64,000 nucleotides of DNA, taken from positions 11,516,563-11,580,562 of the forward strand of contig LR990048.1 in NCBI GenBank assembly GCA_905147135.1. Reading direction: 5' to 3'. Shown piece by piece: positions 54,701 through 64,000 of the stretch. The position numbers and the translations under genes were made by a program. Below the pieces are notes generated by a model. The model worked only from the letters and a program-made list of their open reading frames with translations, was not told where the DNA came from and made no database searches. Origin of the DNA: Blastobasis lacticolella. Taxonomy: Eukaryota; Arthropoda; Insecta; Lepidoptera; Blastobasidae. Each line of letters opens with the position of its first letter. Position 1 is the first letter of the stretch.

Positions 54701-57700
54701 ATTAAAAAAAAAAACTCTGCATGGCAACTTATGAGAAGTTTTTTAAAAGTAATAAGACGTCATTCCTAAAAGTTATAACTAACAATTTCATTTCTGTAGG
54801 ATTGTTTATTTTCGGGAGTTTTGAAAAATATTATTAAATAATGCAAAGCAATTAAAAAGGAAGTGAGAGATAATTTTCAACATGATTAATAATTTAGTCA
54901 AATTTAGTAAAAGTACAAGTTCAAGCCAAATAACTGAATGTTTACAAGAAGGACTGACAAGGACAGATTATCCCCAGATTATTGCCATATCCACATTTTA
55001 TAATTTTTACTACTGTCAGTCAATACGGACTTATCGTGGTATAGTACTAGAATAATAATATCATGAAAGGTAAAGGTTTGTTTATGTTTGTAAGTTTGGA
55101 TAGTTAGGGTAATCTCCGGAACCACTGAACCTATTTCGGAAATTCTGTCACTAAGAGGAAGCTACAATATTCCCGAAAGTCCTAGCTAGGGTACTTTGCC
55201 GGGAAAATAATAGGATCCCGCGGGAAAGTTGAATATTCACAGATCCCGGATTGTATGCGGGTGAATATCGTGGGGGACGTACCGTTAGAGGCATTTGCAG
55301 CAGCAAATAATGATGAAGCGGAAGATCCCACAGGTTTGTCTTTTTGTGGTTCAGTTGGAGTGTCTTTTGCTTCAGTTTTCACTTCTGGTGGTTGAGCACC
55401 TAGAATAATAAGTAATATCTTAACAATGCGAATGCCTGCCTGTATCAAGAAAGAGATCTCGCGGGAGACGTAAGAAGAAATGGATGGAGCCAACGGCTTA
55501 CGATGTGAGGATGCCGAAGATCAGGCAAAGTGGAGAAAGCAAAGCAGGAAAGTAGATCCTGGCAGTAGCTGGATTGACCGCTCGGATGATAATGATGATC
55601 TTAACAATGCGAATAACATAAAAAGAAGCTCCGATTTGGCTAGAGCTGACCAACCATCAGTTGCAGTCGATACTTATCCTTACGATGTACAAAATAAAGT
55701 CGCTCTTGCATAAATTCGGATGCGCAGGCAAGCCGACCTTGGTCAGATGTCCACGTCCCCCGCTCCCAAAAGCGAATTTGTTTTATACTGCGTAAGGTAT
55801 CAACTGCAACTGACAGTTGGTCGGGTCCAGTCAAAACGGAACATCTGTTATTAGTTGAAGTACTATCTAGGCCTAGAGCGAAATCTGACGTAACTGCATT
55901 TCCGCGAGGGAAGATTCGAGAAGAACTTAATATATTAGACATAGAGTATACATGGAGCCTCGACCTATATAGAGAATGTACACTGATAATCTGTCACAAT
56001 TCTATACCAATGACTCAATGTCATACAAAATGCTTGAACATAAAGGTGACCAAGGCCACAAAATTTGACAATAGCAGTGGTTATGGAGGGGTATTTGACT
56101 ACTTATAGCAGTCCATTTTGGACATGTTATATGCACCATAAAAAGCAACAAAACACAGATTGTGACTTCGGCTGTGAGCTCCTTCTATGCCTTCCATGTC
56201 CAATTTATTTGGGAAGCCTCCATTACCCAGCGATTCAAAATATTACTAAAATAGCTGGCGGCACTGGAGCGTGATAGCCTGTTGTAGAATACGTCGTACT
56301 ATTAATTGGTCAGAAATTCAGAATCAAACGCCTATAATTGTTAGCTAGCTAGATTATAGACGATACATCGGCGTTATTTTGACAGTGACAAGACCTTGCT
56401 CGCCGGTGGCGCCAACTGGTGAGCAAAAATAAGGCAGCTCTCATTGACGTCACCTGCCTTGATATCTATATTGTTTTTCAAAGTCAATAATCTCTATCCA
56501 TAGCATAAAACAAAGTCGCTTCCCGCCGTCTTACCCTATGTATCTATGTACGCTTAGATCTTTTAAACTACGGAACGGATTTAAATACTGTTTTTAAAAA
56601 TAGATGAGAGTGATTTATGAGGAAGGTTTATAAGCACAAAAAAGGGTAGGTAAGTAGGTGTACGCGAACGAAGTCGCGACGGGTCCACTAGTCTATTTTA
56701 ATAGGTGCCAAATAGAATGGCAATAGCGGTCGTTGACCTCTGGGTCGGAACTAATTCGTATTGTGGTCAGGTTCGATTGTTATCATATTTTGAAGGGGTC
56801 ATATTGTCAAAAATTTTTTTGGAACGTATATGTAAAATAACAGTTTTGGCTAATTACTGCATTACTTTGTTTCTAATGACTAGTAATGGTAGTAGTATGG
56901 TAACTAGTAATATCTAAAAAATTTCTAATTACTTACATAAAATTTTAACCAAAAGGATTATATAAAATTATTTAACTGACTTTGACTTTTTACAAATTAG
57001 TTCCAACCGAGAGGTCAACGTCCGCTACTGCCAATCTTTCTAGCACCAACGATAGCTCCTATACTTACTTGAAACTGCAGCAGTGACAGATGTGGGAATA
57101 CTAGATGCTCCTGACGCGAAAACGGGTAAACTAAAATGTTTAATTCCTGTTTCGTTCTTTTCGTTCACGGTAACATTTTGAGCGATTTGGCCAGCATTTG
57201 CTGTCGATCTACTTGGAATATTTTCTTTCGACTTTTCACCTGTTTTATCATCATCTTTCGGTTCTGATTTGATGCTGAAATTTGTCTTCAATATATCTGG
57301 TTCGTTCGACTTGGGTTGTTTCAATGTGAAAGTGGCTGTAAATGGACTCATCTCTTTCTTTTCTATTTGTTTGGTTGCTGATGATGTTTCTGGTTCACCA
57401 GTTTCGTCAGACTTAGGTTTTGTAGGAGCTGCTTGGGGTTTTAACTCTGCGGCGAATGGCTGTGGTGCGAATTTGTTGAACATGTTATTGATGTCGGATA
57501 TCGGCTTGGCCGTGAACGCTGGCGGGGCCGCGGCGGCTTGCGACGCTGGGGTCGAGACTGTGAAAGAACATCAAGTTATAAAAACAGTCGGTTTCCATTC
57601 ATATAATGAGTGAGTATTATGTACAGGGTGCGTCACTCGAAGTTTTACCAATTTAAACTGGCGTAGTTTTGTGAATTTCGATCTTTATTGATTTATTCTT

Positions 57701-60700
57701 AATTTCAAATGAATAAAACATTGTTATTGTTCGATGTAGCCACTTTTAGTGTAGATAACATCACCGAGTCTGTCCCAGAAGGGTTTGTACGCTGCACGCA
57801 TGTGGTCTGTAATGCGTCGACCGTCGACATCTTATTTTGTTGAGTTGATACTTTGTTTTAGTTTCAGTTTATTTATCTATAATTGAAAATTAAATGTACA
57901 TAATATTACATTAATTGTAAGGCAATTCACAATGGTATTTTCTATAACAACATAAATTAATAACAAACAATGTATCAATATCAATGTAATCCTACCCACG
58001 TAAGGTAAGTAATATTTAAAATTTGGGCGCCAGAATGCACTATTATGGCAAAATCCATTGGTAAACCCAATTGGTCATTGGCCATTGTTGTAAAGAAATG
58101 AAGCTGGAAACTTTTTCTTGCAAAAAACTAACATCTGTTTTGAAAATTTGAAATGGTTTACGATATATTGATATCTTTTTAAATAGAAATTTCATAAAAC
58201 TCCAGCGTTGTAATTGGTAACACCTCGAATGACAGGCCCTGTATTACAACTAATTTTTGACAGGAAAGGGAAGAACACAACATTTTAAAGTATCTTCTGT
58301 CTATCAACAGAAAAAGACAAAACTTCTGAGCGTCATAACGATAACAATGACCGTGGGAAGGACAAAGTCATTTCTTTAGTAGTTTCCCTATTGACAGCAT
58401 GTTCATTTCTTTTCTTTTTGTGATATAATGAGTATGTTGTTCTTGATGGTGTTGCTTATGTTCATAGACGGCCGTGACCACTTTCCATCAGGTGGCTGTT
58501 TGTATACCGTCTTACATAGAAAAAGTGTTATTGTTGTTACGCTCAATGAGAACTACTCTATTAACGTTGTTACATTGGCTAACATCCAACTCGGCAAATT
58601 TTTCCAATAGGACCTCAGCCTCACGCTCAACTAGCGCCATCTAGTAGAATTTTGATTCGCGTTAGCTCCCATTTATGCATCGAAACACGCTTTAACATCA
58701 CGATACACTCACAGGCAGTCGGCGAGCATATCTTCTGTCCCATGAAGGTGTTGGCGTCGCTCTGCTCGCTGGGAGTGCTCGGGGTGTTCGACGCATTCGA
58801 CGCAGCGAGGGTTCGACTCTGCAGCATGTCCTTGAGTACGCTTCGGGTGGCCGCGGCTGCCGGGGGCGCTGGTGCTGGGGCGAACGCCTGTCCGCGAGAT
58901 GACGGTGCTGGTTCGAAGCCCTGTCCACGGGTGGCCGGAGTAGGTTCGAAGCCCTGCCCGCGGGTGGTCGGTGCTGGTTCGAAGCCCTGCCCGCGGAAAG
59001 TCGGCGTGGGTTCGAAGGCCTGCCCGCGGGTTGATGGTGCTGGTTCGAAGCCCTGCCCGCGGGTTGCCGGGGGTGCCGGGGCAGAGGCGAAGCCCTGCCC
59101 GCGGGTGGCCGGGGGCGCAGGCGTAGGCAGAGGCGCACTGACCTCCTGTCTGGGTTCTGAAATGCAATTTTAAGCCCAATGCCTTTTTTAAGCCGTTGGA
59201 AAGAAAGAACAGAAAAACTACGGCCGTTTCATTCGCGTCTGTGCCGCTGACTCCTCATAAACAACCGCACGGATTATATTGCGGTTCAGTTTTTCACTAT
59301 CAATTATAATTTTATATCTGGCGGCGAAACTCGCGCATAAACCTTATTAAAACGTCACTGTAATTGACAAAAATTTACGATTTGAAAATTTTTGACTGTC
59401 GAAGATAATCGAGAAAAATGTTTGTCAAATGGAAATACGAAACAAAAAATGTAAGAAATTGGTTGTATAAAGGTCGCACAACGATATTTTGACGTGGCAA
59501 GTTATGGACGAGAATGCTATAATCAATGAGCCGTATAACATTAATCGATAGCTTTACCAGACAAAATATTGACAAAATTTTATCCTGCTATATTTTTGTG
59601 GTATATGCTGCTATTATGATATATTTTTGTGGTTTTCTACACCGGCATCCACATATGTATATTTCACCTTCGCTGAACAAGTATACAAATATGGTATCTA
59701 AAATTGTTGTATGTGTGACATAATTCCTACCTTCGGTGAACAGTGTCCTGGCAACATTGGTTAGCCCCGGAACGGTCGGTTTCACGTTGGCTACCGGCGC
59801 GAACGACGACGGCAAAGAGATGGGCTTCGATATCAAATCCGGTTTAGGTTCTGGTTTCTTGAGCACCACCTTTATTGCACCTGGTTGAACTGGAAAAAAA
59901 ATCGTTCATGTGTCTCGTCATCATCTTAACCAGAACGCATCCGCTGCGGAAAATAGGCCTTCCACGAGTTTTCTATATCATTCTGCTGTTGAGATCTTTA
60001 TTTCACCACCTACGCCTTTTATTTATTTATTAAGACATACGAATAGACACAAGACAATAACATATTAAGACAATTAAATATAATTTTGACATGTGACCAT
60101 ATGGCCTTTTACAATAACGTCAGCTCATTTCGTGCTGCGTTTGCCGATTATGGTCGCCCTCAGACCTCATACTGTGACATATCACATGTGTCGTGTCCGT
60201 TGCCACTTCATGTGTTTAGTATTCTTAAAGGCAAATGGCCCATGCCATGCCATGTCCATACATGAGAACGTGTTAGATTATTTGCCAAGGTGGCCTAATT
60301 AATAATCGGAAGCCAAGTGTTGTATTTACAGCATGACATGGTCTGGTGAAGGTAACCGTGGACGGTTGCAATCTGCTGTGATGATATTTCGTGTATCGTA
60401 CGTTAAGAATCCGCATTTACTAATTCTTTTTACTTTTCCACTTTCGTTATTACGGATATAGTTTTGAGCGTACTTTTCTGTGTGGTGTCCGGCAGAGTAG
60501 AATAGCACCAACCCCTTACACTCGTGGGTGTCGTACAAGGCGACTAATATTTTCGAGGCAAAAGATCTAAGCGCCTCCGTAGACTGGAAAATAAGCAGCA
60601 GCATTTTCCATTGTTATATTATAACACTGCGATCTCCAACCTGCCTGCCAAGCGTGGAGATTATGGCAATGACCTCCCTTTTTGTGGGAGAGGCCCTAAG

Positions 60701-62789
60701 TCCTGCAGTGGACTGTTATGGGCTGTGATGATGATACTTTTCTGTCCCGAGCTGGATGTCCCGGTGTGCATGTTAGGGACGATATCTGAGGCCTAGAAGA
60801 TAGAAACCTGTACGCTAATGATGTAGCTCTGTTGCCAACAATTCTCTGATTTCAATGTTTATAATTGTTACATTTGCGATTCCACATCGATTTCACGGGT
60901 TCAGTTGCTAACAAAGTTTTATTGCAATAAACTGCAACTATTAAGTCGATCATACGTAGTCGCAAAAGTAACAATTTCAATCATTGAAATCGGAGAATTG
61001 TCGGCACAGAGTTACGTAATTAGCCTTCTGGACGACGGTGACCGCTTTCCATTATGTGAACCGCCTGACCATTCTTAGAGAATAACATAAAATAAAATAA
61101 ACATACCTGTATGCACCTGCGGGTGCGCTTGTGGTATAAAGGCCGATTGGTTTTGAAAGGCCGACGGAACCGATTGTTGCACCGGCGCTTGGTTTTGATA
61201 GAATGGATGCGCTTGCGGTTGTTTAGAGGGTTGTTTTTGCCGATTTGTAGGCTGCAATACTTCATTTGCTGGAAACCGTATTTCTTTTTGAGGCTGCCGT
61301 ATTAGTATGTTAGTTTTAACGGGCTCAGCGATCGATTGCGCCCTTTCGTCCTTACTCTTCTCGTAGTTCAAAGTCATAGCCGCCAACTCGTGACGGAATT
61401 CTATGTTGGCTGGTTTTATTTTAGTCGGCTTGTGATTGGCCAACATGTCTCTGAGGGCGTCTAGTTTCTGGGCGCTTAAGACGGATTCTTTGGGAGCGTC
61501 CGTTTGGGTCTCCAGGCTCATGTTGAGGATGTTCATCGTCAGTTTTGAGAGGGGATCCCTGGAATAGAGAGATATAATTGAGTTCACGAAATTAAAATCT
61601 ATGTTATTCTCTTCGTTATATTTTGGCTTTCTGAAGTCGTGTATTTCTTGAGGCAATTCTACAGGTGAACAGTATATGTACATTCAAGAGTATTTCTAAA
61701 TTCAGGAGTTCACCACAGCAGTCCCAGGGAATATCATTTAGCAGATTGACTGTCAGACTGATTGCCAGTAAAGTTGTCGATGACAAGCGAATGAAGCTGA
61801 GCTGAGTACCTGGATACGTGACACCCACAAATTCTAAACCAGTTTAATGTTGCCTTGCCAAAGGCTGGTAGACGTCTGCCTGTAAGGCTATAATAAATAC
61901 TAAACTCGGATATGAAATTCAAGATCAAAAATGTAAACAAGTTGCCACTATAAAAAATAAACCTAAATGGGGAATATAAACTATCCATCGTGCTGCCTAG
62001 AAGAGGCTGGCAAACGTCTCCCGGTAATAAAGGACTCACTTTTTCTTGAAAGGCGTGTCCCTCAGCAGGGTGTGGGAATGGAACAGAATATAAACTATCC
62101 ATCGTGCTGCCTAGAAGAGGCTGGCAAACGTCTCCCGGTAATAAAGGACTCACTTTTTCTTAAAAGGCGTGTCCCTCAGCAGGGTGTGGGAATGGAACAG
62201 AATATAAACTATCCCTCGTGCTGCCTAGAAGAGGCCGGCAAACGTCTCCCGGTAATAAAGGACTCACTTTTTCTTAAAAGGCGTGTCCCTCAGCAGGGTG
62301 TGGGAATGGAACAGAATATAAACTATCCATCGTGCTGCCTAGAAGAGGCTGACACCGGTCTACCTGTAATAAACACTCGAAACGAGATTCAAGATCAAAA
62401 GTGTAAACAAATTGCATCTATAAAAAATAAATTGACAACAGTGTTTCTTTTTTCATATTATTACGATTTCATTTCAATTTGAATGTGATAATTTTTATTA
62501 ATGCTTCAATTTAAACAATCCACCTCTTGGGTTTATTTTTTACAGTGGCAATTTCTTTACCCTTTTGATCTCGAATTTCATCTCAGAGTATGGAAATACT
62601 CACTTTTTCTTGAAGGGCGTGTCTCTCAGCAGGGTGTGGGACTGGAACAGGGGCCCCGTGTTGGCCGTGCTGGGCAAAGCGGCCCTCAAAGCCCTGAGCG
62701 CGCCCGCCTGCCGCGCCAGGATCTGCTGTTGCCTCACCAGCGGCTGGTATACGTCGTCTAGCAGGGGACGGGCCATGCGGGGACCGGAC
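48707..62789 (-). CDS. Nup214: Nucleoporin Nup214, C-terminal part (coiled-coil end, linker, FG repeats)
   Basis: Exons on the minus strand: 62604-62789, probable 61751-61809, 61107-61658, 59731-59889, 58713-59156, 57069-57557, 55283-55399, 53445-54429, 52363-52568, 51440-51574, 50570-50630, 49496-49656 and 48707-48834. All junctions after 61107 join in phase (1,1,1,1,1,2,1,1,2,1). Together they give about 1,220 residues. The first exon (LLDDVYQPLVRQQQILARQA) is the end of the coiled coil; 61107-61658 holds a helical linker (LSAQKLDALRDMLANHKPTK). The rest is FG/FxFG repeat sequence. Nup214 is the cytoplasmic-side nucleoporin that docks export complexes. Its N-terminal propeller lies beyond the window. 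Odd points: exon 62604-62789 exits in phase 2 while 61107-61658 needs phase 1, so an intermediate exon is required; 61751-61809 (YSAQLHSLVIDNFTG) fits both phases but has a weak GTCAAT donor. At the end, TGA (48707-48709) overlaps a good donor (GC, then GTGAGT at 48710), so a further terminal exon is possible. Confidence 0.85.
49870..50040. mobile_element. MITE, family E copy 2, in a Nup214 intron
   Basis: ATTGAAATTGTTACTTTTGCGA at the left is answered inverted by TCGTAAAAGTAACAATTTCG at the right, with CATGGGTTCAGTAGC in the centre. It ends CGACAGAGTTACGTAATT as in copy 3. Confidence 0.7.
51287..51420 (+). repeat. LINE 3' tail fragment, family C
   Basis: GGTCTGAAAAGATTTTTAGG, GTCAGCAAAACGC and CTTACCATCAGGCGGGCCGT followed by ACGCTTGTTTACCAC match the family C 3' end. 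It stops about 20 bp from the donor of exon 51440-51574. Confidence 0.6.
51846..51984. mobile_element. MITE-like inverted repeat in a Nup214 intron
   Basis: GACGATTGGAACTTGTCGGC at the left pairs with GCCGACAAGTTCCGATCGTC at the right, and the outer CCAATCTGCTGCG and inner stretches pair less well. No ORF. A similar phrase, AACTTGTCGGCGC, occurs near 63748. Confidence 0.6.
52066..52197. mobile_element. MITE-like inverted repeat in a Nup214 intron
   Basis: TAAGCGCCGTCCTAATTGGC and AACGGTCGT at the left are matched inverted by ACGACCGTTGCCAGCGAACA and GGAGAGCGCCTTA at the right. The unit is about 132 bp without an ORF. Confidence 0.65.
53000..53220 (+). repeat. LINE-like 3' tail with (TCTATG)n end
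   Basis: TTTGGTCCGAGGACGCGTCG, ATTGGACCAAATAAAG and then repeated GTCTATGTCTATGTC form the end of a short GC-rich insert in AT-rich intron. Simple-repeat tails of this type are used by some LINE clades. The clade is not determined. Confidence 0.4.
53551..53916 (-). repeat. Coding 33-bp tandem repeats (11-residue FG units) in Nup214
   Basis: About twelve units of the type [A/Q/S]S[V/I/L]FG[A/S/P]P.TT[Q/T]. The six central units are almost identical (ASVFGAPATTQ) and the outer ones have drifted. The near identity at the DNA level points to recent unequal exchange or gene conversion. The unit gives one FG per 11 residues in a Thr/Ala-rich spacer. Confidence 0.95.
55643..55828. mobile_element. 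MITE in a Nup214 intron
   Basis: AGCTGACCAACCATCAGTTG and CAGTCGATAC at the left face GTATCAACTGCAACTGACAG and TTGGTCGGG at the right in inverted order. Length about 186 bp. The centre contains AAATAAAGTCGCTC. No coding capacity. Confidence 0.65.
56508..56700 (+). mobile_element. Helitron-like/MITE-like repeat, family D copy 4
   Basis: Opposite orientation to the other three. It runs from AAACAAAGTCGCTTCCCGCC through TTTTAAACTACGGAACGG to GTCGCGACGGGTCCACTAGT. The CTAGT end is at the right. Confidence 0.5.
57624..58241 (-). mobile_element. TIR transposon remnant with TA duplications in a Nup214 intron
   Basis: Left end CAGGGTGCGTCACTCGAAG, then TTTTACCAATT, matches the inverted right end CAGGGCCTGTCATTCGAGG, then TGTTACCAATT. 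TA flanks both sides (57622-57623, 58242-58243). On the minus strand one frame reads GRRITDHMRAAYKPFWDRLG, then VIYTKSGYIEQ and a stop, possibly a transposase C-terminus. The superfamily is probably Tc1/mariner by TA and TIR, but the protein end is not diagnostic. Confidence 0.65.
58860..59140 (-). repeat. Coding 33-bp tandem repeats (11-residue GQGF units) in Nup214
   Basis: Exon 58713-59156 encodes about eight units of the form TRGQ[G/A]F[E/A]P[A/T]P, here and there widened by Ala-Pro inserts. The units are Arg/Pro-rich, with F inside GQGF in place of FG or GLFG. The DNA is GC-rich, and near-identical phrases (GGGCAGGGCTTC) recur, so recent homogenisation is likely. Confidence 0.9.
60479..60737 (+). 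mobile_element. SINE-like repeat, family B copy 5
   Basis: GTGTGGTGTCCGGCAGAGTA to GGGCTGTGATGATGAT. It is the fullest copy, with the GTGGGTGTCGTACAAGGCGA block and TCCTGCAGTGG end both intact. It sits in the Nup214 intron between exons 61107-61658 and 59731-59889. Confidence 0.7.
60826..61015. mobile_element. MITE, family E copy 3
   Basis: CTGTTGCCAACAATTCTCTG and ATTTCAATG at the left are answered inverted by CATTGAAATCGGAGAATTGT and CGGCACAG at the right, giving about 50-bp arms with few mismatches. This copy best defines the family ends. It lies about 90 bp from the donor of exon 61107-61658. Confidence 0.75.
61855..62435. repeat. 114-bp tandem repeat derived from a Nup214 exon end
   Basis: TAAACTATCC recurs at 61977, 62091, 62205 and 62319, an exact 114-bp period. 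Related, more diverged end units reach 61855 and 62435. Each full unit contains, on the minus strand, a copy of the last 45-50 bp of exon 62604-62789 (LF.SHTLLRDTPFKKK) plus its GTGAGT donor. The unit also holds a copy resembling the start of that exon (GACGT.TGCCAGCCT, compare DDVYQPL). 114 is divisible by three, so long frames stay open on both strands. Confidence 0.85.
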
Positions 62790-63392
62790 CTGAGAGGCAA
62801 TGGACCCATTAGCCGCATATTACCAATGGACAACAACTTTGACAGACAGACAAAAGGTCAGTATTGGCTGGTTTGTTTGTTGTTTGTTAGTACAGCTTGA
62901 CCGCGACAGAGGTGACCTGTCTATTGTGGCGCTAGTTCTGTAGCAACACCGGAAGTGTGTAGTAGTACTGTGCCAAAATTCGAATGTCGCGGTGGAAGAG
63001 AAGGAACGTGACGGAAAAATAAACTAACATGTCCCGATTGTGATATTAGAGTAATGACGTTTCTGGAAAGAGAGCGCTCTCCTTCATTGAATTATGATTC
63101 TTGTCAGTTATGTTAACATTTGACGTAGTAGACATAGGCACCAAAGTTAGACAGTATAAACCGACTTATTTTAAATAGCGTTCAATAACGAAGGCAGCTT
63201 ATTAATGTTATAGACTACTCAATAGCGTCAAGTTATATTTCCTGTATATTGTTTCATTATTGCCAGTAAAGTAAATATAGTATGCTCATTTTTCCGCAAT
63301 CTGTCAAAGTAACCTGAGGTCGTGGTAGCCGACCAATTATTTTCGGACAAATTATTAGTTTATCGGTTGGTAATCCTTATACCTTGGAGCCA

Positions 63393-63632
63393 AATTGGTC
63401 GCGAACTGTGCGGTTCCAAAGGAACTTTCTCCCACGCACACTAAGGTTGTGGAATGAACTACCTGGAGAGGTTTTCCCTGGAGTTCTTCAAGAAAGGGGT
63501 TAAAAGGTTTTTACGGGGTCGGCAACGCGTGGGTGATGCCCCTGGTATTGCAAACGTCCATAGGCTGCGGTGACTGCTTACCATCAGGCGGGCCGTATGC
63601 TTGTGTGCCACATTGGAGGTACAAAAAAATCA
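63393..63632 (+). repeat. LINE 3' end, family C
   Basis: GGTCGCGAACTGTGCGGTTC, TTTCTCCCACGCACACTAAG and GAACTACCTGGAGAGG repeat the 48440-48520 region nearly base for base, followed by the shared GGCAACGCG-to-GGCGGGCCGT 3' UTR and a short A run. A 10-bp phrase (AGTACAACATG) present at 48523 is missing here. Confidence 0.75.
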
Positions 63633-63879
63633 AAAAACCACCTAATAACAGTTATTAATTTAGAGGAAAAGCAACAAGCATTTGCTACCGTCGATCCGCC
63701 GATCTACCAGCGCTGGCCGAACATGGTCGAACAAGCTTTAATCGTAACTTGTCGGCGCTATTCGGCGCTGATTTGCCAGAACTGAGGAGACTCAGTACCG
63801 GCTGACATGTATAGTAGACATTCAAGAGAGGTAGGGCATAGCGGGGTATCCCGTTTGAATTGGAGCCACCCGACTGGGG

Positions 63880-63990
63880 AAGTACCTCCACCTTACAGAA
63901 TACCGCAGCTAAACAATACTCTTTTAAATAGTATTGTGTTTCTGCCGGTGAGTAAGGTTTCCAGAGCTCCATGGGGTGGGAATTTGGGGA
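63880..63990. repeat. Lepidopteran interspersed repeat at the right edge
   Basis: GGGGAAGTACCTCCACCTTA, CAATACTCTTTTAAATAGTA with an inner palindrome, and GGTGAGTAAGGTTTCC. I recall this combination as common in lepidopteran genomes, but only one copy is in this window. Confidence 0.35.
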
Positions 63991-64000
63991 TCTGTGGCTT

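Larger units (their letters stand above)
55400..57068 (-). other. Nup214 intron between exons 57069-57557 and 55283-55399
   Basis: Contains a LINE-like fragment (about 55476-55600), the MITE at 55643-55828 and a family-D element (56508-56700). I see nothing else. Confidence 0.5.
62790..64000. other. Upstream Nup214 intron, to the window edge
   Basis: I found no further Nup214 exon here, so the next upstream exon is probably outside the window. The stretch holds a LINE 3' end (63393-63632) and, at the far right, another repeat. Confidence 0.5.

Noticed and set aside
58652..59173. Plus-strand ORF of 173 residues (PCPR repeats) opposite the GQGF exon
   Set aside because: It is antisense to a well-supported Nup214 exon, again due to a 33-bp repeat.
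61967..62482. Plus-strand ORF of 171 residues with threefold internal repeats
   Set aside because: It is the 114-bp tandem array read on the opposite strand. Its length results from the repeat period being a multiple of three.

Overview
The window reads as nuclear DNA of a lepidopteran insect (moth or butterfly). It is AT-rich, its genes are split by GT-AG introns, it carries a 27 kDa haemolymph-protein gene of an insect-specific family, and it is packed with short interspersed repeats and LINE tails of the kinds I know from Lepidoptera. The species cannot be named. No CRISPR array, operon or bacterial feature is present.

Four host genes could be rebuilt exon by exon from splice sites, phases and protein content. 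(1) Minus strand, 3314-31546: a secreted, cysteine-rich 250-residue protein of the 27 kDa haemolymph glycoprotein (DUF1397) family, five small exons over 28 kb. (2) Plus strand, 32639-34106: ECSIT, five exons, 374 residues. (3) Minus strand, 35772-37285: TM2D1 (amaretto in Drosophila), four exons, 199 residues, convergent with ECSIT. (4) Minus strand, 48707-62789: the C-terminal part of nucleoporin Nup214 (end of the coiled coil, linker, FG-repeat region). Its N-terminal beta-propeller must lie beyond the right edge.

Most of the rest is mobile DNA. Intron 3 of the haemolymph gene holds a non-LTR retrotransposon with one uninterrupted ORF (endonuclease plus reverse transcriptase) and a clean poly-A tail. 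Two SINE-like families recur: family A with a tRNA-like head, and family B ending in GATGAT. One family-A copy (39404-41165) is split by two DNA transposons, one of which is a hAT-like element with an exact 8-bp target duplication and a further inverted repeat inside. At 43052-44124 a TIR element with TA duplications keeps a short ORF for a psq/CENP-B-type helix-turn-helix. A solo-LTR-like unit with TATA box and AATAAA lies at about 47.35-47.79 kb.

The Nup214 introns hold MITEs, a TA-flanked TIR transposon, and a 114-bp tandem repeat that contains the end of the neighbouring Nup214 exon together with its splice donor. Two Nup214 exons carry 11-residue (33-bp) tandem repeats, one FG-type and one GQGF-type. 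The main unexplained items are a GC-rich island at 20.5-21.3 kb with two nearby minus-strand ORFs, a 232-bp tandem duplication at 15.1-15.6 kb, and the phase gap in Nup214 that calls for a micro-exon inside the repeat zone.
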